A DNA stretch of 44,371 nucleotides, taken from positions 1-44,371 of the forward strand of contig JAKBAA010000020.1 of the NCBI GenBank assembly GCA_021809425.1, given 5' to 3'. The notes beneath the pieces were generated by a model. It saw only the letters and a program-made list of their open reading frames with translations, had not been told where the DNA came from and ran no database searches. A program made the translations under genes and the position numbers. Each line of letters opens with the position of its first letter. Within the stretch, counting starts at the first letter, position 1. Source of the stretch: Actinomycetes bacterium (GTDB lineage: Bacteria; Actinomycetota; Acidimicrobiia; Acidimicrobiales; Bog-793). Shown piece after piece: positions 8,306 to 16,442 of the stretch.

Positions 8306-9130
8306 TCACATCTCCGGCGCCGACACCGTCGCCCCGCCGTCGATCGGGATGGTGGCCCCGTTCAGGTAGCTCGACGCCGGCGACGCCAGCAGCACCACGA
8401 GCCCCTTCAGCTCGTCGGTCGTCCCCATCCGCCCGAGCGGCACCGTCCCGCCCCACACGGCCTCGGCGGCAGCGTCGAAGGGCCGGCCGCCGATGTTCGT
8501 CTTGAACGGACCCGGGGCGATGGCGTTCACCGTCACCTGGTGGTGCGCCAGCTCGAGCGCCGCCTGGCGCACCAGGTTGACGAGCGCCGCCTTGGCGGCG
8601 ACGTAGGGGTAGCCCACCATCGGCTCGGCCCGCAGGCCGGCCACCGAGGCGGTGACGACGATCTTGCCGTGCCGCTGGGGCACCATCCGGCGCGCCGCCG
8701 CCCGCATCGTCAGGATGACGCCGGTCAGGTCGATCTGCAGGACGCGGTCCCAGGTGGCCAGGTCCAGCTCGGCGAGCCGGCCCGACACGACCCGGGCGTA
8801 GCCGCCCCCGCCACCGATGCCGGCGTTCGCGAACACGACGTCCACCCCGCCGAGGTGCTCGTCGGCCGCCGCGAACAGCCGGTCGACCTGCGCCGCCTCG
8901 GCCACGTCGGCCACCACCGCATGCGCCTCGCCACCGGCCGCCTCCAGCTCGGCCATGCGCGCCGCCAGCCCCTCGCCGTCCCGGTCGCCCCCGACCACCC
9001 GGGCGCCGGCGGCGGCCAGCACCTCGGCCATCGCCAGGCCGATCCCGCTGGCGGCGCCGGTGACGACCACCCGCGTCCCGCGCAGGTCGAACAGCTGCTC
9101 GACGACGCTCCGCCCGCCCGCCTCGGCCAC
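8306..9130 (-). CDS. Short-chain dehydrogenase/reductase, second copy
   Basis: Classical SDR of 274 residues, clearly different from its neighbour. TGAASGIG at residues 24-31, Asp in VVGGDRDG, NAG motif (FANAG), catalytic Tyr176 and Lys180 in YVAAK, and a C-terminal PIDGG typical of FabG-like enzymes. The start is GTG at 9130, with GGGAGGGG about six bases upstream. Substrate unknown; proximity to a HAAT importer and a MarR regulator suggests oxidation of an imported compound, but this is only inference. Confidence 0.85.
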   Translation of the reverse strand: MAEAGGRSVVEQLFDLRGTRVVVTGAASGIGLAMAEVLAAAGARVVGGDRDGEGLAARMAELEAAGGEAHAVVADVAEAAQVDRLFAAADEHLGGVDVVFANAGIGGGGGYARVVSGRLAELDLATWDRVLQIDLTGVILTMRAAARRMVPQRHGKIVVTASVAGLRAEPMVGYPYVAAKAALVNLVRQAALELAHHQVTVNAIAPGPFKTNIGGRPFDAAAEAVWGGTVPLGRMGTTDELKGLVVLLASPASSYLNGATIPIDGGATVSAPEM

Positions 9131-9237
9131 GAGGTCCCCTCCCGACCCGGCCCGCGGCCGGTCGTCCGGACCGTACCACCGCGGCCCGCCCCCGGCCCCG
9201 GTCCGGACCCTGGGCTGGCTCGCGACCAGCCACCCCG

Positions 9238-9243
9238 TAGACT
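9238..9243 (+). promoter_or_regulatory. -10 box for leaderless hemQ transcript
   Basis: TAGACT ends eight bases before the GTG at 9252 and no Shine-Dalgarno sequence precedes that codon. The layout fits a leaderless actinobacterial mRNA whose first base is the start codon. Confidence 0.45.
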
Positions 9244-9251
9244 CCGACCCC

Positions 9252-10022
9252 GTGAGCGACGTGCACGGTGCGGGCATGCCCGAGCGGACCGGTCCAGAGG
9301 TCACCACCCCGGACGAGCCGGGCTGGCGGGTGCTCCACCTCTTCCTGCGCATCGGATCGACCCTCGACACGACGGCGGTCGAGCTCGCCGTGAAGGCGTG
9401 CGAGGCGAGCGGCCACCAGGTCGTCACCGCCGTCTGCCTCGGCCACAAGGCCGACCTCGCCGTCCTCGCCCTGGGGCCGTCTCCGGCCGAGCTCCACCGC
9501 CTGCAGCGGGCCCTCGTCCGGGCCGGCGCCGAGCTCGCCTGGTCGTACCTGTCCCTCACCGAGGTGTCCGAGTACGCCCAGGGCGTCCCGGCCGAGATGC
9601 GCCAGGCCCGGCTCCGGCCGGTGCTGCCGCCGGACGGGCTCGAGGCATTCTGCTTCTACCCCATGTCCAAGCGCCGGGGCCCCGGCGAGTCGGACGCCAA
9701 CTGGTACGAGCTCCCCTACGAGGAGCGCCGCCGGCTCATGTGGGAGCACGGGGCCTCGGGGCGGGCGTTCCGGGGACGCGTCCTCCAGCTCGTCACCGGC
9801 TCCACCGGCCTCGACGACTGGGAGTGGGGCGTCACCCTGTTCGGCCGGGACCTCGAGGACCTGAAGGCGTGCGTCTACTCGATGCGCTTCGACGAGGCCT
9901 CCGCCCGCTACGCCGACTTCGGGCCGTTCGTCGCCGGCACCGTCACGCCGCTCGCCGCCGCCTTCGAGGCGCTCGGCGTCACCGAGGCGGGCGCCGGCAC
10001 CACCGGGAGCCCGCCGTCGTGA
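9252..10022 (+). CDS. hemQ: Coproheme decarboxylase HemQ/ChdC (chlorite-dismutase family)
   Basis: Last enzyme of the coproporphyrin-dependent haem pathway of Gram-positive bacteria; it decarboxylates coproheme to haem b using peroxide. 256 residues. The catalytic Tyr136 and Lys140 (YPMSK) and proximal haem ligand His166 (EHG) match the Staphylococcus/Listeria enzyme positions, and the C-terminal MRFDEASARYADFGPF block is diagnostic. GTG 9252 is preferred because of the leaderless -10 box; ATG 9276 is an alternative that removes eight residues. Its stop overlaps the larE start (GTGA). Confidence 0.9.
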   Translation: MSDVHGAGMPERTGPEVTTPDEPGWRVLHLFLRIGSTLDTTAVELAVKACEASGHQVVTAVCLGHKADLAVLALGPSPAELHRLQRALVRAGAELAWSYLSLTEVSEYAQGVPAEMRQARLRPVLPPDGLEAFCFYPMSKRRGPGESDANWYELPYEERRRLMWEHGASGRAFRGRVLQLVTGSTGLDDWEWGVTLFGRDLEDLKACVYSMRFDEASARYADFGPFVAGTVTPLAAAFEALGVTEAGAGTTGSPPS

Positions 10023-10891
10023 GCATCGTCGCCGCGGAGCTCGCCGCCACCGACGAGGCCGCCCGTGCCGCGAGGGCCCGGCTCGAGGAGGTCCTGCGCC
10101 GCCTCCGGCGCGTCGTCGTCGCCTTCTCCGGCGGCGCCGACTCGGCGTTCCTCGCCGCCGTCGCCACCGAGACGCTCGGGCGCGACGCCGTCCTCTGCGC
10201 CACCGCCCGCTCCGCCTCGCTCGCCCCCGAGGAGTCCGCCGACGTCGCCGCCCTCGCCACCGAGTGGCAGCTGCGCCACGTCGAGGTGACCACCGACGAG
10301 CTCGACCGGCCGGCCTACACGGCCAACGGCCTCGACCGGTGCGCCCACTGCAAGGACGCCCTCATGGACGCCCTCGGCCCCCTCGCCGCCGTCGAGGACG
10401 CCACCGTCGTCCTCGGCGTCAACCTCGACGACCTCGGCGACCACCGTCCCGGCCAAGTCGCTGCGGCGTCGGCCGGGGCCCGCTTCCCGCTCGTCGAGGC
10501 CGGCTGCACCAAGGCGATCGTGCGCGCCGCCTCCCGCCTCGCCGGCCTGCGCACCTGGGACAAGCCGGCCGCCGCCTGCCTCGCCTCGCGCGTGCCGCAC
10601 GGTACGCCGGTCACCGCACCGACCCTCACCAAGGTCGCCCGGGCCGAGTCGGCGCTGCGCCTCCTCGGCTTTGGCCAGCTGCGCGTCCGTCACCACGGCG
10701 ACACCGCCCGCCTCGAGGTCCCCTCCGAGGCGCTCGCCGAGGTCGTCGGCCGGCGCCAGGCGGTCGCCGACGCCCTCCACGCGGCCGGCTACCGCTACGC
10801 CACGGTCGACCTCGACGGCTTCCGTTCCGGCAACCTCTCCCGGGCCGCCCTCGAGGACGGCCTCCCCGTCCCCGGCCACGGAAGCGCCTGA
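10019..10891 (+). CDS. larE: LarE-like ATP-dependent sacrificial sulfur transferase
   Basis: PP-loop ATPase of 290 residues. The SGGADS pyrophosphatase loop is at residues 37-42, a CAHCK motif at 108-112, and the family Cys that donates sulfur lies in ACLASR (Cys187). In Lactobacillus LarE sulfurates the pyridinium dithiodicarboxylic precursor of the nickel-pincer cofactor together with LarB and LarC. Neither partner nor a racemase is in this window, so the acceptor is unknown. GTG start fixed by a GTGA overlap with hemQ; a NIL-domain gene starts two bases after its stop, so the three genes form one unit. Confidence 0.85.
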   Translation: MSIVAAELAATDEAARAARARLEEVLRRLRRVVVAFSGGADSAFLAAVATETLGRDAVLCATARSASLAPEESADVAALATEWQLRHVEVTTDELDRPAYTANGLDRCAHCKDALMDALGPLAAVEDATVVLGVNLDDLGDHRPGQVAAASAGARFPLVEAGCTKAIVRAASRLAGLRTWDKPAAACLASRVPHGTPVTAPTLTKVARAESALRLLGFGQLRVRHHGDTARLEVPSEALAEVVGRRQAVADALHAAGYRYATVDLDGFRSGNLSRAALEDGLPVPGHGSA

Positions 10892-10893
10892 CG

Positions 10894-11130
10894 ATGCTCA
10901 TCCGCGCCCGCCTCGTCTTCCCCGAGCAGCTCGTCCGGGAGCCGATCATCGCCCGCCTCGCCCGGCGCTTCGACGTCGAGCCGAGCATCCGCCGCGCCAG
11001 CATCGACGACCACTCCGGCTGGATGCTCTGCGAGCTCACCGGCGAGCCGGCGGCCGTCGAGGGCGCCCTCGCCTGGCTCGCCGAACAGGGAGTCGAGGTG
11101 GAGCCGCTCAGCGACGTCGTCGAGAGCTGA
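10894..11130 (+). CDS. Stand-alone NIL-domain protein
   Basis: 78-residue cytoplasmic protein consisting of a single NIL-like ferredoxin-fold domain: an LVFPEQLVREPIIARL opening, a central WMLCELTG strand and a final AWLAEQGVEVEPL. NIL domains occur at the C-terminus of methionine importer ATPases (MetN), where they bind methionine, and in small ferredoxin-like proteins tied to sulfur assimilation. No Fe-S cysteines are present here. It starts two bases after larE, so a sulfur-related partner role for LarE is a reasonable but untested inference. Confidence 0.75.
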   Translation: MLIRARLVFPEQLVREPIIARLARRFDVEPSIRRASIDDHSGWMLCELTGEPAAVEGALAWLAEQGVEVEPLSDVVES

Positions 11131-11149
11131 GCGCCTCCCGCCTCCCCTC

Positions 11150-14100
11150 GTGCCCGCGACCCCACCGCCCACCAACCCACCCGACCCGGCCGCGCCCTTC
11201 TCCGCCGACCCCATCGTCGGTCCCCACCTGGCAGCGCTCGACTGGGCCGCCACCCCGCTCGGCCCCCCGGACACCTGGACGCAGAGCCTGCGCACCACCG
11301 TGCGCCTCATGCTGTCGTCCCGCTTCTCCATGTGGATGGGCTGGGGCGACGACCTCACCTTCCTGTGCAACGCCGCCTACCGGCGCGACACGCTCGGGGC
11401 CAAGTTCCCCTGGGCGCTCGGCCGGCCCGCCCGCGAGGTCTGGGCCGAGGCCTGGCCGGCCCTCGCCCCCCGCATCGACGCCATGCGGTCGACCGGCCAG
11501 GCCACCTGGGACGAGGCGCTCCTGCTCTTCCTCGAGCGCTCCGGCTTCACCGAGGAGACCTACCACACCTTCTCCTACAGCCCCCTCCAGGACGACGACG
11601 GGACGATCGCCGGCATGCTCTGCGTCGTCAGCGAGGACACCGAGCGCGTGGTGGCCGAGCAGCGGATCCAGGCGCTCCGCAACCTCGGCTCCAACCCGTC
11701 GGCGCTCCGCAGCGAGCGGGAGGCCATCGACTTCACCTGCGAGCAGCTCGCCGCCGAGCGGCGGCTGCTGCCGTTCACCCTCCTCTACCTGTTCGACGAC
11801 GACGGCCAGTGCGCCCGCCTCGCCGGCACGACCGGCCTGCCGGCCGGCCATCCGGCGGCGCCCCCCGTCCTCCGCCTCGACCCCGACGGTGCCCGGTGGC
11901 CCGTCGGCGCGCTCGCCGGGGGTGCCACCTGCACCGTCGCCCTCGACGGCCTCCCCGGCCTGCCCACCGGCGACTGGCCCGAGCCGCCCACCCACGCCCT
12001 CGCCGTCCCCCTCACCCGCCAGGGCGGCGGCGTCACCGGGTTCCTCGTGGCCGCCGTCAACCGCTACCGGCCGCTCGACGCCGGCTATCGCGACTTCGTC
12101 CAGCTCATCGCCGGCCAGGTGGCCGCCGCGCTCGCCAACGCCCGGGCCCACGATGCCGACCGCCGCCGGGCCGACGAGCTCGCCGCCCTCGACGCGGCGA
12201 AGACGGCCTTCTTCACCAACGTCTCCCACGAGCTACGCACCCCGCTCATGCTCCTGCTCGCCCCGACCGAGGATGCCCTCTCCGACACCGCCGACGCCCT
12301 CTCCCCCCGGCAGCGTCACCGGCTCGAGCTCGTCCACCGGAACGGCCGCCGGCTCCTCGGCCTCGTCAACACCCTCCTCGACTTCTCCCGGCTCGCCTCC
12401 GGCCAGGCCACCGGCCGCTTCCTCCCGACCGACCTCGCCCGCCACACCGCCGACCTCGCCGCCATGTTCGAGACGGCGGCGCTGCGTGCCGGGCTTCGCC
12501 TCAGCGTCGATGCCCCGCCCCTTCCCGAGCCGGTCTACGTCGACCACGAGATGTGGGCGAAGATCGTCCTCAACCTCCTCTCCAACGCCCTCAAGTTCAC
12601 CTTCGACGGCGGCATCGCCGTGCAGCTCCGCCCGGTCGACGAAGCCGTCGAGCTCACCGTGCGCGACACCGGCGTCGGCATCGCCCCGGCCGACCAGGCC
12701 CACCTGTTCGAGCGGTTCCGCCGCGTCGCCACGACCCGCTCGCGCAGCCACGAGGGCTCCGGCATCGGGCTCGCCCTCGTCGCCGAGCTCGCCGGCCTGC
12801 ACGGCGGCACCGTCGGCGTCGAGAGCACCCCGGGCGTCGGCTCCACCTTCACCGTCCGCCTCCCCCTCGGCGCCGGCCACCTCCCCGCCGACCAGGTCCT
12901 CGAGGGCAGCGACCGGCCGCCCGACCCGTTCGCCTCCACCCAGGTCCACGGCATCGTGGCCGAGGCCCTCGGCTGGCTCCGCGACGACCCGCTCGAGGCC
13001 AACCCCGGCGCCGCCGGCCCCCTCGGCCCCCCCGACACCGCACCCCGCCTGCTCGTCGTCGACGACAACGCCGACATGCGCGACTACCTCCTCGGCGTCC
13101 TCGGCGGCGACTACCGCATCACCACCGCCTCCGACGGGCTCCAGGCCCTCCAGCTCGCCCGCTCCGACCCGCCCGACCTCGTGCTCAGCGACGTCATGAT
13201 GCCCAACCTCGACGGCTTCGGCCTGCTCCAGGCCCTGCGGCGCGAGCCTGCCACCACCGCCGTCCCCGTCATCATGCTCTCGGCGCGCGCCGGCGAGGAC
13301 GGCACCGTCGAGGGCCTCGAGGCCGGTGCCGACGACTACCTCGGCAAGCCGTTCACCGCCCGCGAGCTGCGCGCCCGCGTCCGCGCCAACCTCGAGCTCG
13401 ACCGCTCCCGCCGCATCCGCGCCGAGCTCGAGCGCCACCAGGCCCTCCTCGACCAGGCCGAGCACCTTGCCGGCGTCGGCAGCTGGGAGCTCGACCTCGA
13501 CACCGGCGCCCTCGTCGGCTCCGACGAGTACTTCCGCCTCACCCGCACCAGCCCGGACCGGCTCCGCCGCCACGGCCTCGCCGCCGCCCTCGACGCCGTC
13601 CACCCCGACGACCGACCCATCGCCCGTGCCTGCGTCGACGCCGCCCTCGCCGGCGTGCCGCTCGACCTGGAGCTCCGCCTCGCCCCCGCCGACAGGCCCG
13701 GCGACGGCGACGGCGACGGCGGGCCGACCATCGTGCGCGCCCGCGCCCATCTCCAGCGGGACGCGGACGGTCGCCCGGTGCGCCTGCGCGGCAGCCTCCA
13801 GGACGTCACCGCCCAGCGGCGCGCCGAGCGGGAGACGGCTGCTGCCGCCGCCGCCAGCGAGGCGGCCCAGCGCGAGCACCAGATCGCCGATGCCCTCCAG
13901 CGCAGCCTGCTCCCCCGCGAGCACGCCGCCCCGGACCACCTCCACGTGGCCACCCTCTACCGGCCCGGCGTCCAGGGCACCCAGGTCGGCGGCGACTGGT
14001 ACGACGTGATCCCCCTCGGTGCCGGCCGGACGGCCCTCGTCATCGGCGACGTCATGGGCCGCGGCATCGCTGCCGCCGCCGTGATGGGCCAGCTGCGCGC

Positions 14101-15019
14101 CGCCGCCCGCGCCTACGCCCGCCTCGACCTCCCGCCGAGCGACGTCATCGAGCTGCTCGACGCCGCCGTGCTCGAGCTCGGCGACGACCAGATCGTCACC
14201 TGCATCTACGCCGTGTTCGACCCGTCGGACGGCAGCCTCACCTACGCCAACGCCGGCCACCCCCCGCCGCTGCTGCGGGGCCCGGCCGGCAGCGTCGAGC
14301 GTCTCCCCGGCGCCTCCAGCCCGCCGCTCGGCGTCGGCATCGCCGGTCAGGGCGAGGCACGCGTCGAGCTGCCGGTCGACGCCGTCCTGGCGCTCTACAC
14401 CGACGGCCTCGTCGAGCACCGCGGCCTCGACCTGGACGACGGCATCGACGCCTTCACCCGGCAGCTCGCCGCGGCCACCGGACCGCTCGAGGGGCGCCTG
14501 CCCCAGGTGCTCGACGCGCTCTGGCCGGACGGGCCGGACGACGACGTCGCCCTGCTCCTCGCCCATGTCGGCGGCGCGCCGGGCGGCGGCACCACCGCCC
14601 GCCACGCCGTGGTCGCCGGCGCGCGCGCCGTCGCACGCGCCCGCGAGCTGGTCGCCGACGTGCTGCGCGCCTGGCAGCTCCCCGAGGAGCGCCTCGCCGA
14701 GGTCGTCCTGCTGGCGAGCGAGCTCGTCACCAACGCCCTCCTCCACGGCCAGCCCCCGGTCGAGCTCCGCCTGCGCCACGGCGTCGGCGAGGTCGTCCTC
14801 GAGGTGGAGGACCACGCCACCTACCTGCCACGGCGCCTCCGGCCGACGCTCGAGGACGAGCACGGGCGCGGCCTGCAGATCGTCGCCGCCCTCTCCCGCC
14901 AGTGGGGCACCCGCCCGACGGCGCACGGCAAGGTGGTCTGGTGCGTCCTCACCACCGCCAGTGACGAGGCCCGGCGCGCCGCGCCGCGCCCCCCGGCCGC
15001 GACCCTTCGTCGGCGCTAG
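11150..15019 (+). CDS. Giant hybrid sensor: PAS-GAF-histidine kinase-receiver-PAS-PP2C phosphatase-HATPase
   Basis: 1289 residues, no membrane segment. Domains in order: PAS (about 15-170); GAF (about 185-340); HisKA with phospho-acceptor His360 in SHELRTP; HATPase with N-box Asn479 and DTGVGIAP; receiver (about 634-750) with Asp638/639, phospho-acceptor Asp681 and Lys733; a second PAS (about 770-895); SpoIIE/PP2C phosphatase (about 905-1140) with metal-binding Asp949 (GGDWYD), Asp967 (GDVMG) and the DDDVAL Asp cluster (about 1129-1131); and a C-terminal RsbW-like HATPase with Asn1195 (ELVTNALLHG). It thus joins phosphorelay and partner-switch signalling; no anti-anti-sigma factor is nearby. 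GTG start 19 bp after the NIL gene. Its TAG stop shares a CTAG with the facing gene. Confidence 0.9.
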   Translation: MPATPPPTNPPDPAAPFSADPIVGPHLAALDWAATPLGPPDTWTQSLRTTVRLMLSSRFSMWMGWGDDLTFLCNAAYRRDTLGAKFPWALGRPAREVWAEAWPALAPRIDAMRSTGQATWDEALLLFLERSGFTEETYHTFSYSPLQDDDGTIAGMLCVVSEDTERVVAEQRIQALRNLGSNPSALRSEREAIDFTCEQLAAERRLLPFTLLYLFDDDGQCARLAGTTGLPAGHPAAPPVLRLDPDGARWPVGALAGGATCTVALDGLPGLPTGDWPEPPTHALAVPLTRQGGGVTGFLVAAVNRYRPLDAGYRDFVQLIAGQVAAALANARAHDADRRRADELAALDAAKTAFFTNVSHELRTPLMLLLAPTEDALSDTADALSPRQRHRLELVHRNGRRLLGLVNTLLDFSRLASGQATGRFLPTDLARHTADLAAMFETAALRAGLRLSVDAPPLPEPVYVDHEMWAKIVLNLLSNALKFTFDGGIAVQLRPVDEAVELTVRDTGVGIAPADQAHLFERFRRVATTRSRSHEGSGIGLALVAELAGLHGGTVGVESTPGVGSTFTVRLPLGAGHLPADQVLEGSDRPPDPFASTQVHGIVAEALGWLRDDPLEANPGAAGPLGPPDTAPRLLVVDDNADMRDYLLGVLGGDYRITTASDGLQALQLARSDPPDLVLSDVMMPNLDGFGLLQALRREPATTAVPVIMLSARAGEDGTVEGLEAGADDYLGKPFTARELRARVRANLELDRSRRIRAELERHQALLDQAEHLAGVGSWELDLDTGALVGSDEYFRLTRTSPDRLRRHGLAAALDAVHPDDRPIARACVDAALAGVPLDLELRLAPADRPGDGDGDGGPTIVRARAHLQRDADGRPVRLRGSLQDVTAQRRAERETAAAAAASEAAQREHQIADALQRSLLPREHAAPDHLHVATLYRPGVQGTQVGGDWYDVIPLGAGRTALVIGDVMGRGIAAAAVMGQLRAAARAYARLDLPPSDVIELLDAAVLELGDDQIVTCIYAVFDPSDGSLTYANAGHPPPLLRGPAGSVERLPGASSPPLGVGIAGQGEARVELPVDAVLALYTDGLVEHRGLDLDDGIDAFTRQLAAATGPLEGRLPQVLDALWPDGPDDDVALLLAHVGGAPGGGTTARHAVVAGARAVARARELVADVLRAWQLPEERLAEVVLLASELVTNALLHGQPPVELRLRHGVGEVVLEVEDHATYLPRRLRPTLEDEHGRGLQIVAALSRQWGTRPTAHGKVVWCVLTTASDEARRAAPRPPAATLRRR

Positions 15020-15444
15020 GCAGGCCCCGCCTCGTAGCGGGCCACCGTGAACCCGAGGATGAGCGGCACGTCCACGGCGAACACCGCCAGCGAGCCGACG
15101 AGCAGGGCGAGCGCCCCGCCCCGGGTGTGGTCGGTGACGAACACGTACGCCAGCATCCCGCCGATCACGGCGTAGGCGAGCAGCACCCACCGCACCACCT
15201 GGAAGAACCGGCCCCAGGCGAAGCCGTGCAGCCGCGCCGTCATCGCCGCCGCCACGACGAACACCGCCGCCCCGGCCACCACGAGCCCGGTCGGCACCCC
15301 GAGCGACGGGCGGCGCGGCAGGTGGGAGGCGATCACGATGCCACCGGCGATCACGAGCGCCATCGAGGCCACACAGACGGCCGTCACCGGCGGGAACCGG
15401 GCGGGCGGCACCGTCGGGCCGGCGTGCGGGGCGGGTGCGGTCAC
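15016..15444 (-). CDS. Hypothetical four-helix membrane protein
   Basis: 142 residues with four clear hydrophobic helices (about 18-40, 50-70, 85-105, 113-135) and a Pro-rich N-terminus; no recognised family. GTG start 13 bases after the stop of the upstream membrane-protein gene, so the two are probably co-transcribed. Its stop (TAG, minus strand) and the stop of the convergent kinase gene are the same CTAG tetranucleotide. Confidence 0.7.
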   Translation of the reverse strand: MTAPAPHAGPTVPPARFPPVTAVCVASMALVIAGGIVIASHLPRRPSLGVPTGLVVAGAAVFVVAAAMTARLHGFAWGRFFQVVRWVLLAYAVIGGMLAYVFVTDHTRGGALALLVGSLAVFAVDVPLILGFTVARYEAGPA

Positions 15445-15457
15445 GTCCGCCGCCGGC

Positions 15458-16093
15458 TCACGAGGTGGCCAGGCGGGTCATGATCACGAGCGTCGCCACC
15501 TGCATGGCTCCGGTCACCCCCGCCGTGTAGATGAACCGCTTCATCAGCGCCCCGATCACCTCGCCTCGTGGCTGCGGCTTGCGCAGCTCGAACAGCACCG
15601 CCACGTTCGCCGGCTCGAGCAACCCGATCGCCACGAGCGCCATCACGCCGACCACGATGAACGAGGCCACCACCCATCCGTGGTGCGAGTAGCTGCTGCT
15701 CAGGTCGCCCACGTGGCGTGCCAGCTGGAAGCCGGCCGCCAGCGTGCACAGCACCACCGTCGGCATGATCAGCACCAGCTTCGGCATCAGCCGCTTCGTC
15801 AGCTCCATCCGCGCCGGGACCGACAGCCGCCCGAGGATCGGCCCGAGCACGAACCCGAGGAACAGGTCGAGCGTCGTCCAGATCGCCCCGCTCACCACGT
15901 GGAACGCGTCGAGCGCCCAGAGCCCGTTCGTGGCGATGGCAGCCACCAGGCCACCCAGCACCACCGCCACCACCGGCAGCCCGCCCAGCGGCACGATCGG
16001 GAACGGCTTCCCCGCGCCGACCGGCCCTGCAGCTGATGCCCCGGCACCGGGATGCTCGGCGACCCTGACGTCGGCTACCACCACGTCGGCCAT
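15458..16093 (-). CDS. Multi-helix membrane protein, DUF2269/CopD-like
   Basis: 211 residues with about five hydrophobic helices. His65 sits at the start of a helix in ALDAFHVVSGAIWTTLDLF, a pattern shared with CopD/DUF2269-type membrane proteins that may bind haem or metal; the assignment is weak. ATG 16093 is preferred over ATG 16195, because a good promoter (16167-16195) overlaps the longer version. Likely in one transcript with the next membrane gene. Function unknown. Confidence 0.68.
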   Translation of the reverse strand: MADVVVADVRVAEHPGAGASAAGPVGAGKPFPIVPLGGLPVVAVVLGGLVAAIATNGLWALDAFHVVSGAIWTTLDLFLGFVLGPILGRLSVPARMELTKRLMPKLVLIMPTVVLCTLAAGFQLARHVGDLSSSYSHHGWVVASFIVVGVMALVAIGLLEPANVAVLFELRKPQPRGEVIGALMKRFIYTAGVTGAMQVATLVIMTRLATS

Positions 16094-16166
16094 CGTGCGC
16101 CCCACTTCCCCGGCGTGACCGCCCACCGCCGCCCACGGCTGGACCCGACCACCCCGTACGGCGCGC

Positions 16167-16195
16167 ATGGTAACGATGCGCCCCCCGGAGGTCAA
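16167..16195 (-). promoter_or_regulatory. Promoter for the two-membrane-protein transcript
   Basis: TTGACC (16190-16195), 17-bp spacer, TACCAT (16167-16172) on the minus strand. Leader of about 65 bases to the ATG at 16093. It supports the shorter start of that gene. Confidence 0.55.
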
Positions 16196-16204
16196 GATGC
16201 GCGG

Positions 16205-16417
16205 TCAGCCATCCCGTCGCCGCCCCTGGTCCCCGACCTGCCAACCGGCGCTCGAGGTGCCACGTGCCTCGTGGAACAGGCAACCCGGTGGGCAGGCGAA
16301 CGCCCCTTCCTCGTTCGCCCCCAGCCGGCACCGCTCGAGCCGCTCCCCGTTGCCCGCCGTCTGCATCACGTAGTGGCGACAGTCGTCCCGCACCGGCATC
16401 GCCCCATGGTTCCACAT
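16205..16417 (-). CDS. Small Cys-rich protein, possible zinc-binding
   Basis: 70 residues. Four cysteines (13, 30, 42, 46) in the arrangement CX16C-X11-CX3C, embedded in conserved-looking text (DDCRHYV, RCRLGANEE, ACPPGCLFHE, SSAGW). The spacing suggests a structural zinc or Fe-S site. The compact Cys pattern, and codon use unlike the Arg-rich frames around it, argue that it is a real gene. Start uncertain: ATG 16417 or ATG 16399 (64 residues). It begins 25 bases after the PAC2 gene stop, so the two may be co-transcribed. I do not know its function. Confidence 0.65.
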   Translation of the reverse strand: MWNHGAMPVRDDCRHYVMQTAGNGERLERCRLGANEEGAFACPPGCLFHEARGTSSAGWQVGDQGRRRDG

Positions 16418-16442
16418 GGCCGGCCGCCGCCGCCGGCGGACC

